DNA from: Pseudoselenomonas ruminis
GTDB taxonomy: Bacteria > Bacillota > Negativicutes > Selenomonadales > Selenomonadaceae
DNA: 64,000 nucleotides
Direction of reading: 5' to 3'
Assembly: GCF_008271295.1 (NCBI RefSeq)
Contig: NZ_VTOY01000008.1
Location: 48,073-112,072, forward strand
A program made the position numbers and the translations under genes. Below are positions 1 through 8,837 of this stretch, one piece after another; the stretch's first letter is position 1, and each line of letters begins with the position of its first letter. The notes under the pieces were generated by a model. It did not search any database. It had not been told where the DNA came from and saw nothing but the letters and a program-made list of their open reading frames with translations.

Positions 1-357
1 CGATTCATAGTCATGCACAATGGATAATCGATCATAGTTGCTTGAAGTTAAATCCCTCTCATAACGGATATAAGGAAGCTGCAAATTCTTGCAGGCCGTC
101 AAGCCATTTTGGGACATATTCACCGCATAGGGATGGCTCGCATCCACAAACAGACGGATGTCATGAACTCGCAGATATTCCTCCAATTGCTGCTGATCCA
201 GCGGCTTATCGTTAATGATGAAGTTGCGGCCACGACAGTCGGCCAGCAGCTGCTCTCCATAGTGGCTCACCACCGACGCCGTCACATCATAACCGTTATC
301 CAACAGATATTTTGCCAATTCGCGGCCATCCTGCGTACCGGCAGCGACAAAAATCAT
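1..357 (-). CDS. cbiJ: Precorrin-6A / cobalt-precorrin-6A reductase, partial (3' end outside window)
   Basis: Reading the minus strand from an ATG at 357 gives an open frame that runs off the window at base 1, so about 119 N-terminal residues are visible. They begin MIFVAAGTQDGRELAKYL and carry VDASHPYA near residue 77, matching the conserved D-A-[ST]-H-P-[FY]-A segment of CbiJ/CobK reductases. The family reduces a double bond of the (cobalt-)precorrin-6A macrocycle with a nicotinamide cofactor. The start overlaps the stop of cbiH in an ATGA (354-357), so the two are probably translationally coupled. It is the last visible gene of the cbiF-cbiG-cbiH-cbiJ run. The C-terminal half cannot be judged. 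Confidence 0.85.
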   Translation of the reverse strand, partial: MIFVAAGTQDGRELAKYLLDNGYDVTASVVSHYGEQLLADCRGRNFIINDKPLDQQQLEEYLRVHDIRLFVDASHPYAVNMSQNGLTACKNLQLPYIRYERDLTSSNYDRLSIVHDYES

Positions 358-1109
358 AAACCGTTCTCCTTATTCTGATAACCGCGCGGGGTAATCATCC
401 AGCCATCTTTGACATAGGTCTGGCTATTACCGATGACCACCAGCGAAAACATATTGATGTCCTCTTGGGTAAAGTCTTCGAGCGTCGAGATTACCTTTGT
501 CTCCTTATCGCGGCTGGCAGCCGTAACAATCCCCACTGGCGTTTTGGGGTCACGGACCTTCAGCATGATTTCCCGGACCTCTTCAATATTTTTCACGCGT
601 TTCTTGCTCTTGGGATTGTATAGTGCGGTAACAAAATCGCCCTGAGCCGCCATCTCTACACGCTTACGGATGAGCTCCCAAGGGGTAAGCAGATTGGATA
701 GACTGATAACCGCAAAATCATGCATCAACGGTGCGCCAAGAACTGAAGCTGCCGCATTGACCGCCGAAACACCGGCAATGACGCCACCGAACTCTGGGCG
801 CTGCGCTTCCTCACGCTGAAGGATCAATTCCAACACGAGGCCGGCCATTCCATAGACACCGGCATCGCCACTGGATACTACCACGGTATCCCGGCCTGCC
901 ACGGCTTCCTCCACAGCCATGCGGCAGCGGTCAATTTCCTGCATCATCGCCGTGCCGATAACCTTCTTGCCCGCCAGCAGCGATTCCACCAGGTTAATAT
1001 AGGTATTATAGCCTGCGACTACTTCCGCCGCTTCAATCGCTTTTCTAGCCCGCGGGGTCATATCCTCAAGACTTCCCGGACCGATACCGATTACTGTTAT
1101 TTTTCCCAT
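354..1109 (-). CDS. cbiH: Cobalt-precorrin-3B C17-methyltransferase
   Basis: A 251-residue protein of the tetrapyrrole SAM-methyltransferase fold. The N-terminal glycine-rich loop VIGIGPGS (residues 6-13) and SSGDAGVYGMAG (79-90) are the SAM and substrate-binding landmarks of the CbiF/CbiH/CbiE superfamily. The stretch GYNTYINLVESL near residue 33 and the length point to CbiH/CobJ specifically. It methylates C17 and drives ring contraction in anaerobic cobalamin synthesis. The start overlaps the end of cbiG by 13 bases and the stop overlaps the cbiJ start, so it belongs to one transcription unit. Confidence 0.93.
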   Translation of the reverse strand: MGKITVIGIGPGSLEDMTPRARKAIEAAEVVAGYNTYINLVESLLAGKKVIGTAMMQEIDRCRMAVEEAVAGRDTVVVSSGDAGVYGMAGLVLELILQREEAQRPEFGGVIAGVSAVNAAASVLGAPLMHDFAVISLSNLLTPWELIRKRVEMAAQGDFVTALYNPKSKKRVKNIEEVREIMLKVRDPKTPVGIVTAASRDKETKVISTLEDFTQEDINMFSLVVIGNSQTYVKDGWMITPRGYQNKENGL

Positions 1110-2203
1110 AATAAAGCTACCGTCACTTTCTCAAATTTGGTTTTGCGAAGAGCCATCCGTCCGCCACGTTCCCCCACACAGCAATAAGCTGCTGCCTCGC
1201 AGACATTCCCAATACCAATGGTCTCTTTGACAAAGGACGACTCCTCCAGCTGATATTTCGCAATGTTCTGTTCCATTTCCGCATTTTCATAAAATCTTAC
1301 GGGCCGCGCCAAGCTGTCCGCGGTAAAAAGGATTCCCGCCTCATGGCGTTTTACCGCCGTACTGGCGATGACATCCACAAAGGACCGATCCCGACCAATC
1401 ATGCGGCAGGCCGTGTCAATCGCTGACATGACCACTGCTGCCGGTGTTCCCCGGCGGCAGCCCACACCAGCAATCAAGCGGCGCGGCGACAAACAAAGTA
1501 CATTAGTTGGCAACTCCGAAAGCTCCGGAAGATTGGCTTCCGAAACAATAACCGCATATAGCTGCTGATCTTCGGGCTGAATATTCATCAACTGACTGGT
1601 AATGCAAAGTTCAGCGGGCTGCCCGGACTGTTCCAGCATTCGTTTATAGAACACGCTATGAGGCAGCGTTTTATCAATACGCCAAGTAACTTTTTGGCCC
1701 TCCAACACCGCCGAATTGAGCGTTCCGATTCGTACCTTGGGCCATGGGCGCAAGCTCAGCCGCGCTGCCAACGCATCCGGAGCCAGACACTTATTAACAT
1801 CCGTTGCCGTAGTGATGACCGGCGCCGCTCCCACGGCCTGGCAGAGCAGCTGCGTCAACACATTGGCGCCGCCAATATGCCCCGACAACAAGCTGATACC
1901 ATGCTGCCCGCGCTCATCAAACACCACCACCGCTGGGTCCTTCAACTTACTTTCCAGCAAGGGAGCAATAGTCCGCACGACGATTCCTGTAGCCATAATG
2001 AATACCAGACCATCATAAATGGGGAAGGCTTCGGCCACCACCTGCGAGAGTTTCACAAAGCTGCGCGTCCCCTCCAGTGATTCCTGTTCCTTCGTCAGGA
2101 CCTTCTCCGACACATAAATGGTCATCGTGCTGTCGAGACTTAACTGAAACGTTTTGGCTAATTCGTAGGCCTTTTTCGTTAAGGCAAAACAAGCTGTTCT
2201 CAT
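1097..2203 (-). CDS. cbiG: Cobalt-precorrin-5A hydrolase
   Basis: A 368-residue protein with the CbiG layout. The central block FDERGQHGISLLSGHIGGAN (residues 95-114) is the family hallmark, and the C-terminal domain begins around AGVGCRRGTP (about residue 245). CbiG opens the delta-lactone of cobalt-precorrin-5A and releases acetaldehyde, a step found only in the anaerobic (early cobalt) pathway, so its presence marks the pathway type. The start overlaps the cbiF stop in an ATGA (2200-2203). Confidence 0.93.
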   Translation of the reverse strand: MRTACFALTKKAYELAKTFQLSLDSTMTIYVSEKVLTKEQESLEGTRSFVKLSQVVAEAFPIYDGLVFIMATGIVVRTIAPLLESKLKDPAVVVFDERGQHGISLLSGHIGGANVLTQLLCQAVGAAPVITTATDVNKCLAPDALAARLSLRPWPKVRIGTLNSAVLEGQKVTWRIDKTLPHSVFYKRMLEQSGQPAELCITSQLMNIQPEDQQLYAVIVSEANLPELSELPTNVLCLSPRRLIAGVGCRRGTPAAVVMSAIDTACRMIGRDRSFVDVIASTAVKRHEAGILFTADSLARPVRFYENAEMEQNIAKYQLEESSFVKETIGIGNVCEAAAYCCVGERGGRMALRKTKFEKVTVALLWEK

Positions 2204-2955
2204 TTGCTGGCCTCTCGGAACATATGGGAAAACTCCGGCGCATAGAGCCGCGAAAGCTCATAATCGGCACCGAGGCAGCGGCTGACTACAATCATAGCGG
2301 TACGGTCAATATTTTTGTCTTTTATTTCCTCCACAATAGTTGCTAAAGTTCCCCGGACAATTTTCTGCTCCGGCCACGACGCCCGTTGCACGATGGCGAT
2401 AGGCGTATCCGGCGTATAGCCGCCCGCCAATAACTCCGTTACCACCTTATCGAGCATTGTAATCGAAAGGTATATGCACATTGTCGACTGATGTGCCGCC
2501 AAACTCCGAAGTTTTTCTGCCTCCGGCACCGGGGTGCGTCCCTCGTTGCGCGTGATGATGACGGTCTGGGAAATCCCCGGCAAAGTATATTCCTGCTTGA
2601 GTGCCGCTGCCGCCGCAAAACAACTGCTCACGCCTGGAACGATATCGTAAGCGATTTTTTTCTTGTCAAAGGCATCCATCTGTTCCTGGATTGCTCCATA
2701 GACGGATGGATCGCCAGTATGCAGGCGAACCGTCGTCTTACCTTCCCGCTCAGCTTTTTCAATCACACAGACGACCTCATCCAGCGTCATCGACGCCGAG
2801 TTATGAATTTCTGCTCCTTCTTGGCAGAAATCCAGCAGCGCTGGATTAACCAGCGAACCGGCATAAATGACCACATCGGCCTCAGAAAGATACCGCTGTC
2901 CTTTAACGGTAATGAGCTCAGGATCACCAGGTCCTGCACCAACTATATGTACCAT
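2200..2955 (-). CDS. cbiF: Cobalt-precorrin-4 C11-methyltransferase
   Basis: A 251-residue tetrapyrrole methyltransferase. The ATG at 2955 is chosen over an upstream in-frame codon because GGGAGGAA lies at proper spacing before it and the protein then begins MVHIVGAGPGDPELIT, the typical CbiF N-terminus. HTGDPSVYGAIQEQM near residue 84 and PGVSS near residue 110 fit CbiF/CobM. The enzyme methylates C11 of cobalt-precorrin-4. It leads the cbiF-cbiG-cbiH-cbiJ group, with a candidate promoter at 3016-3044 and a terminator hairpin beyond that. The group may therefore be transcribed apart from the upstream uptake operon. Confidence 0.93.
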   Translation of the reverse strand: MVHIVGAGPGDPELITVKGQRYLSEADVVIYAGSLVNPALLDFCQEGAEIHNSASMTLDEVVCVIEKAEREGKTTVRLHTGDPSVYGAIQEQMDAFDKKKIAYDIVPGVSSCFAAAAALKQEYTLPGISQTVIITRNEGRTPVPEAEKLRSLAAHQSTMCIYLSITMLDKVVTELLAGGYTPDTPIAIVQRASWPEQKIVRGTLATIVEEIKDKNIDRTAMIVVSRCLGADYELSRLYAPEFSHMFREASK

Positions 2956-3015
2956 GAGATGTTCCTCCCATCTATTTTGCAAATGTTTTTATTCTTCCAT
3001 ACATCGCATCTATAT

Positions 3016-3044
3016 ATTATACAAATGACCGTCCAATAAGTCCA
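3016..3044 (-). promoter_or_regulatory. Candidate sigma-70 promoter before cbiF
   Basis: On the minus strand a -35 like TGGACT (3039-3044) is separated by 17 bases from a perfect TATAAT (3016-3021), about 60 bases upstream of the cbiF start. It lies after the terminator hairpin at 3058-3090, so it could start an independent cbiF-G-H-J transcript. Only motif matching supports it. Confidence 0.45.
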
Positions 3045-3057
3045 TAGCACAAGCACG

Positions 3058-3090
3058 AAAGCCCAGCAGAAAATCTTCCTGCCGGGCTTT
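3058..3090 (-). terminator. Terminator after the second TonB-dependent receptor
   Basis: Arms AAAGCCCAGCAG (3058-3069) and CTGCCGGGCTTT (3079-3090) pair with one mismatch around a 9-base loop, 12 bases after the receptor stop codon. The downstream T tract on minus is short (TTTCG), so termination may be partial. Confidence 0.6.
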
Positions 3091-3101
3091 CTCAAATCAG
3101 A

Positions 3102-5075
3102 TCAGAATTTATAGGTGTAATTAAACATATAGCTGGTTGGTGCATCATAATAAGCGGATGACGAATGCGAAATGATGTCCTGACGATTGAGCACGTTGCG
3201 AATCATCAGACTGAGTTCGTTGGCCTTATCCGGTGCATAAGTCGTATTCCACGTCGTGAGCAAATACGGTTTCGTATCAAAGGAATGCTCCGACGATGGT
3301 GCCTGTACGCGTTTACACAGGTAAGCGGCCTTGAGATTCGATACCCATTTATCCTTCTTATAGGTTATTCCCGAAGTCAGCTGAACGCGGCCGTATTTGC
3401 GGTCCCAATAGCCCTTCTTACTGCTCTTGCTTTCCGGGTTCTGAACCGTTATTCCCCAATGATAAGAAAGGGGCTTTGCGTCCTTAATGTCCCAGCTGAG
3501 TTCCAGACCAGTGTTGCGGAAGTCTTCGTTGGTATATTCATACTCATTCTTTTTATCCTTCCAGGAAGCACTGATATTGTCCTTGATGTCCATGTGGAAC
3601 AAAGCCGCTTTCCATTTATGGGCGCCGTGGTTCTGCTTCCAGCCGAGCTCATAATTGATTCCCTTCTGCGGCTTTAGATTATAGTTTGGAATGGCCTTTT
3701 CGGATGAGCCATACATCTGCGCAAAGGTAGGCATGATAAAGGACTGGGAAACATTCACATACAGATTGTTGGCTTTATCCATCTTGTGGAGCCACTGGCC
3801 CGAGGCACTGAAGTTATGATAATTCTTGTCCATCCAGGCACCGTTGGTCCAAGTCTCCCGCACGCCAAAAATCCCTGTGTTCCTGGCATCAAAAGCCTGT
3901 TCAAGCTGTGAGAACAAGCCAAAATTATTGCGGGCATACTGAGCCGCTGGCTTAGTCGTATACGTAAGCAATTTATCGTACTGCTCACGCTGAACCGAAC
4001 TGCCGAGAATCCATTTGGTTTTCGGCGATAAAATCCAGCGGCGCTGCACATCAGCACCATAAGTTATATTTTTCTCACGCGTATTATAACGTGGCGCCTC
4101 GGTTTCCTTATCGCCCTTCGCAGTATTTTGGAAGTTCGTCACACCTTTTGACTCTACCGTACCCGTATTGAAATACACACCAGCCTTAACCTTTTTGTCT
4201 TTATAATTGAGCTGGGTGATATGACGCTGGGTCGTATACTTGCGATTGTTGAAGAGGTCTCCCTGAGCAATTGTAGAGCCTGCCTTGACCGCTTCGGCGT
4301 AGCGGCTGAACTTGCTCTCCGTTTCCAGATAATTGTAAAGAAGCGACAGATGCTCATCGAGCTGATAACTTACCCCGGCACTCTGTTTTTTCACACCGGT
4401 AAGCGTCGTGCGCGTGCTGCCAAATTTCGTTGCCGTCTTGCTGACATCTACACCGTGACGCCACTCATTAAAATTGTAACTGACCGCCAGACGGTCATCG
4501 CCGACGTTGGCGGCATAATGGTGCTGTCCCGAGCTGCCGATGCCAGCCGTAACCGTATTGGCTGCGCCCTTTTTCGTGATGATATTTACCACACCAGCCA
4601 TAGCTTCACTTCCGTAGAGTACCGAGCCAGAGCCCTTTACGACCTCGATGCGCTCGATGCTGTCAGCGGGGATTGCTGACAAGTCATATTTGCCGCGCCA
4701 GGAAATCGGATTGCCATTGACGAGAACCAGCGTGCCATTATCGATGCCGCGGATGTTGACGGAGTTATCCATCGTGCCCATCGCTGCCCCATTGGGGCCA
4801 AAAGCGCCATAGGCAATGCCATCAACTTTCGACAATGCCTCTCCAGCCGTCTGTACACCACTGTCTTTGATTTCTTCGGCAGTGATGATTTCCGTTGCGG
4901 CCGGAACATCTACATCTTTTTTCTGCGAACGGGTAGCCGTTACCACCACTTCCCCAAGGTCTTCGGTCACATTTTGCCCAGCGGCTGCTGCGCCAGATGG
5001 AACCGACCAATACATAGCAGCTGTCAATCCTGCTGCCACACTTGCTGCTAACTTCTGTTTCGTCTTCTTGTTCAT
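3102..5075 (-). CDS. TonB-dependent outer-membrane receptor (BtuB-like)
   Basis: A 657-residue outer-membrane transporter. A signal peptide (MNKKTKQKLAASVAAGLTAA, cleavage after a run of alanines near residue 32) is followed by a TonB box GEVVVTATR (about 41-49). The plug domain contains ERIEVVKGSGSVLYGSEAMA and VVNIITKKG, and the protein ends in an aromatic F after Y-K, as expected for a BAM-inserted beta barrel. It moves a scarce ligand across the outer membrane using TonB energy. Its place in a riboswitch-led operon suggests a corrinoid ligand, but the sequence alone does not fix the substrate. It is the second receptor here and lies directly downstream of tonB. Confidence 0.88.
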   Translation of the reverse strand: MNKKTKQKLAASVAAGLTAAMYWSVPSGAAAAGQNVTEDLGEVVVTATRSQKKDVDVPAATEIITAEEIKDSGVQTAGEALSKVDGIAYGAFGPNGAAMGTMDNSVNIRGIDNGTLVLVNGNPISWRGKYDLSAIPADSIERIEVVKGSGSVLYGSEAMAGVVNIITKKGAANTVTAGIGSSGQHHYAANVGDDRLAVSYNFNEWRHGVDVSKTATKFGSTRTTLTGVKKQSAGVSYQLDEHLSLLYNYLETESKFSRYAEAVKAGSTIAQGDLFNNRKYTTQRHITQLNYKDKKVKAGVYFNTGTVESKGVTNFQNTAKGDKETEAPRYNTREKNITYGADVQRRWILSPKTKWILGSSVQREQYDKLLTYTTKPAAQYARNNFGLFSQLEQAFDARNTGIFGVRETWTNGAWMDKNYHNFSASGQWLHKMDKANNLYVNVSQSFIMPTFAQMYGSSEKAIPNYNLKPQKGINYELGWKQNHGAHKWKAALFHMDIKDNISASWKDKKNEYEYTNEDFRNTGLELSWDIKDAKPLSYHWGITVQNPESKSSKKGYWDRKYGRVQLTSGITYKKDKWVSNLKAAYLCKRVQAPSSEHSFDTKPYLLTTWNTTYAPDKANELSLMIRNVLNRQDIISHSSSAYYDAPTSYMFNYTYKF

Positions 5076-5138
5076 ATAATCCTCCTAAACTTGCTTTCCC
5101 ATTTTAGAATCCATTCGCAAGAGCTAACGGGTAATTAC

Positions 5139-5900
5139 TTACCAGTCATCTCCATCCGTCATTTGAAACCGATAGCGGATTGGATAGACACCACTGCCGC
5201 GAAACTGGCAGCGATAACCGGCCTCAACAGCCGCCTGATCCATCGCCCCATACCCTGAAGAACCCGTCACCGCCACATTGGTGACCAAACCATCCTGCAC
5301 ATAGATAAGCAGGGCCACCACGCCTTCAGCATTTTGCGACCGCAGGCTGGCCGGGTACACCGGCGAAGCTTTCGCCAGGCACTTGGCTGGTTCCGGTGCC
5401 TTGCTTTCGCCACTGCCGCTTCCCGCACCGCCAGCACCTGCACCAGCTCCATCTCCATTGCCATTCCCCGTACCACTCCCGGAGGAATTGCCACCGCCAT
5501 TACCGCCAGAACCTTTCGTTTGAGAATTTCCCCGAGGCGAAGCTCCCGGTTCTTGGTTCTCATGTTTTGTTCCATCTTCTGCTACCTGATGTTGCTTGCG
5601 ATAATCGTTCTTTTTCTCCGGATGACGCGTGTAATCTTCCGTAATCGCCGGCAAGTCAGCCGCTGGCGGCATCGCAACTTCCATCGCCGCGGGGGCAGAC
5701 GCAGCTGGAGCCTGACCGCCGCCACTTCCTGCGGCTCCCATCGGCTGCTCAAGCCAAACGGTATCTTCCGGCACCGTTTTATCAGTGGGTCTTACCAGCA
5801 AGAAAAAGCCAGTCGCCGCCACCAGCAGGAAAATAACTACATGCAGCAGGATAGAAATCCCCCAGGCCCGCCATTTTGCTTTCTGTTCCTCCTCACGCAT
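5139..5900 (-). CDS. tonB: Energy transducer TonB
   Basis: A 253-residue TonB protein. The ATG at 5900 is preferred because GGAGG lies 8 bases before it and it falls one base after the exbD stop; a longer in-frame extension into exbD is possible but lacks support. Residues about 11-34 form the membrane anchor (AWGISILLHVVIFLLVAATG). A long periplasmic linker follows, rich in Gly, Ser and Asn (about 130-165) instead of the usual Pro-Lys repeats. The C-terminal domain has PVYPASLRSQNAEGVV. It transmits the proton-motive force harvested by ExbB-ExbD to the two receptors encoded beside it. Confidence 0.88.
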   Translation of the reverse strand: MREEEQKAKWRAWGISILLHVVIFLLVAATGFFLLVRPTDKTVPEDTVWLEQPMGAAGSGGGQAPAASAPAAMEVAMPPAADLPAITEDYTRHPEKKNDYRKQHQVAEDGTKHENQEPGASPRGNSQTKGSGGNGGGNSSGSGTGNGNGDGAGAGAGGAGSGSGESKAPEPAKCLAKASPVYPASLRSQNAEGVVALLIYVQDGLVTNVAVTGSSGYGAMDQAAVEAGYRCQFRGSGVYPIRYRFQMTDGDDW

Positions 5901-5901
5901 A

Positions 5902-6309
5902 TCACTTTCCTCCATCTGCGGCCAAGCCGATATGCGTAATCCCAAGCGCCTTGAACTCATCGAGCAAACCGATCACCATTCCGTAATCGAGCCCCTGATC
6001 CGCCCGAACGACAACGGCAAACTGCGGGTCATGCTGATAGGACTGCTGTGCCTTCGTCAGGAGTTCTGCCTCACTTATCGGCTTATCTTCGAGCCAGAGG
6101 GAACCATCCTTGCGGACCGTCACCACATAGGTTACGTGAAGTTTCGTTTCCGCATGCTGCGCCGCCGGCATATCCACATCAACGGTCTTCATATTGACCA
6201 TATATAACGTGCTCATCATAAAGAACACCAACAGGAAAAACATAATGTCAATCATCGGGATAATGATGAGGTCCGGCTGTTTGATATGATGACGTTCACG
6301 CAAGCGCAT
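5902..6309 (-). CDS. exbD: Biopolymer transport protein ExbD
   Basis: A 135-residue protein with one N-terminal membrane segment containing IIIPMIDIMFFLLVFFMM. The aspartate in that segment (D of MIDIMF) is the conserved protonatable residue of ExbD/TolR. The ATG at 6309 is chosen for its AGGAAGG ribosome site and normal N-terminus; it overlaps the exbB end by 14 bases. It forms the proton channel with ExbB and energises TonB. Confidence 0.88.
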   Translation of the reverse strand: MRLRERHHIKQPDLIIIPMIDIMFFLLVFFMMSTLYMVNMKTVDVDMPAAQHAETKLHVTYVVTVRKDGSLWLEDKPISEAELLTKAQQSYQHDPQFAVVVRADQGLDYGMVIGLLDEFKALGITHIGLAADGGK

Positions 6310-6958
6310 GCTGAGCACCTTCCTCTTCCTTACGGACTTCTTCTGCAAACGCCGAAGGATTCGTCTCGACGAGCGAGAAGCAGGCCTCCATATCCGTTAC
6401 GATATTTTCGAGCCGCTGGGAAAAATACGCATGAATCATGAGCGAAAGAATCGCCACGCAAAGACCAAACGCCGTCGCAATCAGCGCTTCGCCTACGCCG
6501 CCTGTAATCGCGGCGGCCTGAGCCGATTCGCCATTAAACACACTAAACGCGGAAATCATGCCGCTGATGGTTCCCAACAATCCCAAAAGAGGTGCCATCG
6601 TGACCACGACGCTAAGATAATAAAGCCGCTGGCGGAAGCGGGAAAGCGCCGTTCCCGACTGAATCTCCAGATAAGCAGCAACATCATGATTTCCCGCCGC
6701 ATAACGGACAGCGGCTTTCGTAAGCAAATCGCTCAGCACCCCTGGCTGTTTTGCCGAAAGCTCCATAGCACCTGCATAATCTGCCTGTGCCGAAAGCTCC
6801 ATAAAACGGCTGGCAAACATTCTGCCCGAATCTTCGCGGCGGAAATACTGAAAGCGTTCCACGCCAACTGCCACTACAAAAAGCGAGCAAAGAAGCAGCA
6901 CATACATAATGAAACCGCCTTTTTGAAAGAGTGCCAGGCCTGCCATAATACTTTCCAT
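6296..6958 (-). CDS. exbB: ExbB / MotA-TolQ-ExbB proton channel subunit
   Basis: A 220-residue membrane protein with three hydrophobic segments, near residues 12-33, 112-132 and 155-175. APLLGLLGTISGMISAF (about 122-138) and GEALIATAFGLCVAILSLM are the signature MotA/TolQ/ExbB motifs. AGGAGG stands 5 bases before the start. Together with exbD and tonB it makes a dedicated Ton motor inside the cobalamin uptake operon. TolQ is the alternative family member, but the TonB and receptor neighbours favour ExbB. Confidence 0.88.
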   Translation of the reverse strand: MESIMAGLALFQKGGFIMYVLLLCSLFVVAVGVERFQYFRREDSGRMFASRFMELSAQADYAGAMELSAKQPGVLSDLLTKAAVRYAAGNHDVAAYLEIQSGTALSRFRQRLYYLSVVVTMAPLLGLLGTISGMISAFSVFNGESAQAAAITGGVGEALIATAFGLCVAILSLMIHAYFSQRLENIVTDMEACFSLVETNPSAFAEEVRKEEEGAQHALA

Positions 6959-6967
6959 AAAATCCTC

Positions 6968-7993
6968 CTAATCCAGACTCCGTTGATATCGCCGGAGCAA
7001 ATACAAAAAATAGGGTGTGCCAACAAAGGCGGTCATAATTCCCACGCGTATTTCACAGCCTGGCACAATAACACGCCCTATCGCATCACAAAGCACCAAA
7101 AACGCTGCCCCGGCCAAAAGACTTGCCGGCAGCAAGCGCCGGTGGTCAGGACCGATAATGAGCCGCATCATATGTGGAACCACCAAACCGACAAAGCCGA
7201 TATTGCCGCTTATGCAGACGCTGGCCGCCGTAGCCAGTGAGGCCAATACCAACAACAGCAGCCGGTATCTTTTGACTGCCATTCCCACGGCCCGCGCCTC
7301 ATTATCACCGAGTACCAGCACATTCAGCTGACGCGCCAGCAGCAGCATAACAACAGCACTGCCGAGTATCGGGCCAATTCCCAGCAGCACATGTTCCCAA
7401 CGGCGGTAATCAAGTCCGCCAATAGTCCAGAAGAGGTACTCCTGCAGCTTGTTCACGTCAAGAAGCGTTAACACCGCTGCCGAAAAAGCCGCCAAAAACA
7501 TCCCAACCACTACACCAGACAAGAGCAATGTCATCACAGGAATCCTCCCATGCCGCCAGGCCATCGCCACCGTAAGGCCAACCGCTGCCAGCGCGCCGAC
7601 GAGTGCTCCCACTGGCAGGGCAAACATCGTAACTCCAGCCGCTCCTGTGGCAATTGCCAGCACAGCCCCCACCGAGGCGCCGCTTGACACGCCAATGATT
7701 CCAGGATCTGCCAACTGATTGGCAAAAATTCCCTGAAGCACTGCACCAGAAATCCCTAGCCCCGCTCCCGTCAAGAGACCAACGATGGTTCGCGGCAGCC
7801 GGATATGCCAGATAACTGCCATCTCATCCGCTGGCACAGGTACCTGCGTCAAAAACGGAAGCTCCATTCCCTGTGCGAGTCCTGCCACCACATGAAGGAA
7901 GGGAATCTTCATCTGCCCCCAGCTAAGTGAAAGGATACCTGCCACAGCTAGGCAGACTCCCAGAACTAACACGATAATGCCATACCGTCTCAC
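6968..7993 (-). CDS. btuC: ABC transporter permease, FecCD/BtuC family
   Basis: A 341-residue FecCD-family permease with about ten hydrophobic segments. It carries LPRTIVGLLTGAGLGISGAVLQGIF and NPLADPGIIGVSSGAS-like text (here NQLADPGIIGVSSGAS) typical of BtuC/FhuB/FecC. GFVGLVVPHMMRLIIGPDHR near residue 265 is the coupling-helix region that contacts the ATPase. The start is GTG within a GTGA overlap with the ATPase gene. The btuC symbol rests on the cobalamin riboswitch and neighbours; iron-chelate permeases share the fold. Confidence 0.85.
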   Translation of the reverse strand: MRRYGIIVLVLGVCLAVAGILSLSWGQMKIPFLHVVAGLAQGMELPFLTQVPVPADEMAVIWHIRLPRTIVGLLTGAGLGISGAVLQGIFANQLADPGIIGVSSGASVGAVLAIATGAAGVTMFALPVGALVGALAAVGLTVAMAWRHGRIPVMTLLLSGVVVGMFLAAFSAAVLTLLDVNKLQEYLFWTIGGLDYRRWEHVLLGIGPILGSAVVMLLLARQLNVLVLGDNEARAVGMAVKRYRLLLLVLASLATAASVCISGNIGFVGLVVPHMMRLIIGPDHRRLLPASLLAGAAFLVLCDAIGRVIVPGCEIRVGIMTAFVGTPYFLYLLRRYQRSLD

Positions 7994-8826
7994 TCTGTCA
8001 CCTCCCTGCCGAGCACCGCTTGCAAAAGTCTTGCCTGACGCTCGTCCTGCCGCCTGCTCCCCGTCGTATAGATATCCATGTGACCGGTAAGCGGATTTTC
8101 CTTCACCGCAATCGGAGCTCCATAGGCTTTGGTCAAAAGTTCTGGCGTAAGTACCTGCTCCGGCTTCCCATCGGCGAGGACTTTCCCTTGCGAAAGCAGT
8201 AAAAGCCTAGAGCTAAAGCGCGCAGCCAGTGACAGTTCGTGAACAACCATCACAATCGTCCTGCCAGCAGCACAGAGCTCCCGGCAAAAACGAAATATCT
8301 CCTCCTGATAGATGAGATCGAGGCCTGTTGCCGGTTCATCCAACAACAAGATCGGAGTCTGCTGGGCCAATATCTTCGCCAAATAGACCCGCTGCTGCTG
8401 GCCACCGGACAACTCCTGTACGGGGCAGTCCAAAAAATCCAAAGCCCCTGTATAAGAAAGGCACGCCCGAACGATTTCTTCATCCTGCTTTCCGGCTTGC
8501 TGCCACCAGTGAAGATAGGGATACCGTCCCGTCTGCACAATTTGCCGCACGGTATACGCAAAGGGCACCTGCATTTGTTGCTGCAAATAGCCAGCCCGCC
8601 GCGCAAATTCCCGCTCGGATAACTTGGTGATATCTTTTCCCTGAAGGAAAATTTTTCCCTGAAGTGCCGGAAGCAAGCCGCGAATGGTCTTCAATAAGGT
8701 ACTTTTTCCTGCCCCATTTGGCCCCACCAAGCTCACCAGTTCTCCTCTTTCCACAGAAAAAGAAACCTGCTGTAAAATCGTCTTTCCCGAGTAACCAGCC
8801 TGCAAATCACGGATTGATAAAACCAT
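7990..8826 (-). CDS. btuD: ABC transporter ATPase, FecE/BtuD family
   Basis: A 278-residue ABC ATPase. Walker A GPNGAGKST is at residues 35-43, the signature LSGGQQQR at 139-146, Walker B ILLLDEP at 159-165 and the switch histidine at 196 (VVHELS). These match the subfamily driving B12 and siderophore importers. It powers the BtuC-type permease encoded immediately downstream with a 4-base overlap. The last 40 residues extend past the core fold and may contact the permease. Confidence 0.87.
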   Translation of the reverse strand: MVLSIRDLQAGYSGKTILQQVSFSVERGELVSLVGPNGAGKSTLLKTIRGLLPALQGKIFLQGKDITKLSEREFARRAGYLQQQMQVPFAYTVRQIVQTGRYPYLHWWQQAGKQDEEIVRACLSYTGALDFLDCPVQELSGGQQQRVYLAKILAQQTPILLLDEPATGLDLIYQEEIFRFCRELCAAGRTIVMVVHELSLAARFSSRLLLLSQGKVLADGKPEQVLTPELLTKAYGAPIAVKENPLTGHMDIYTTGSRRQDERQARLLQAVLGREVTE

Positions 8827-8837
8827 AAGCCTCTTCC

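Noticed and set aside
5901..5960. TonB start at 5960
   Set aside because: It would overlap exbD by 59 bases and put 20 unrelated residues before the membrane anchor; the codon at 5900 has a strong ribosome site.
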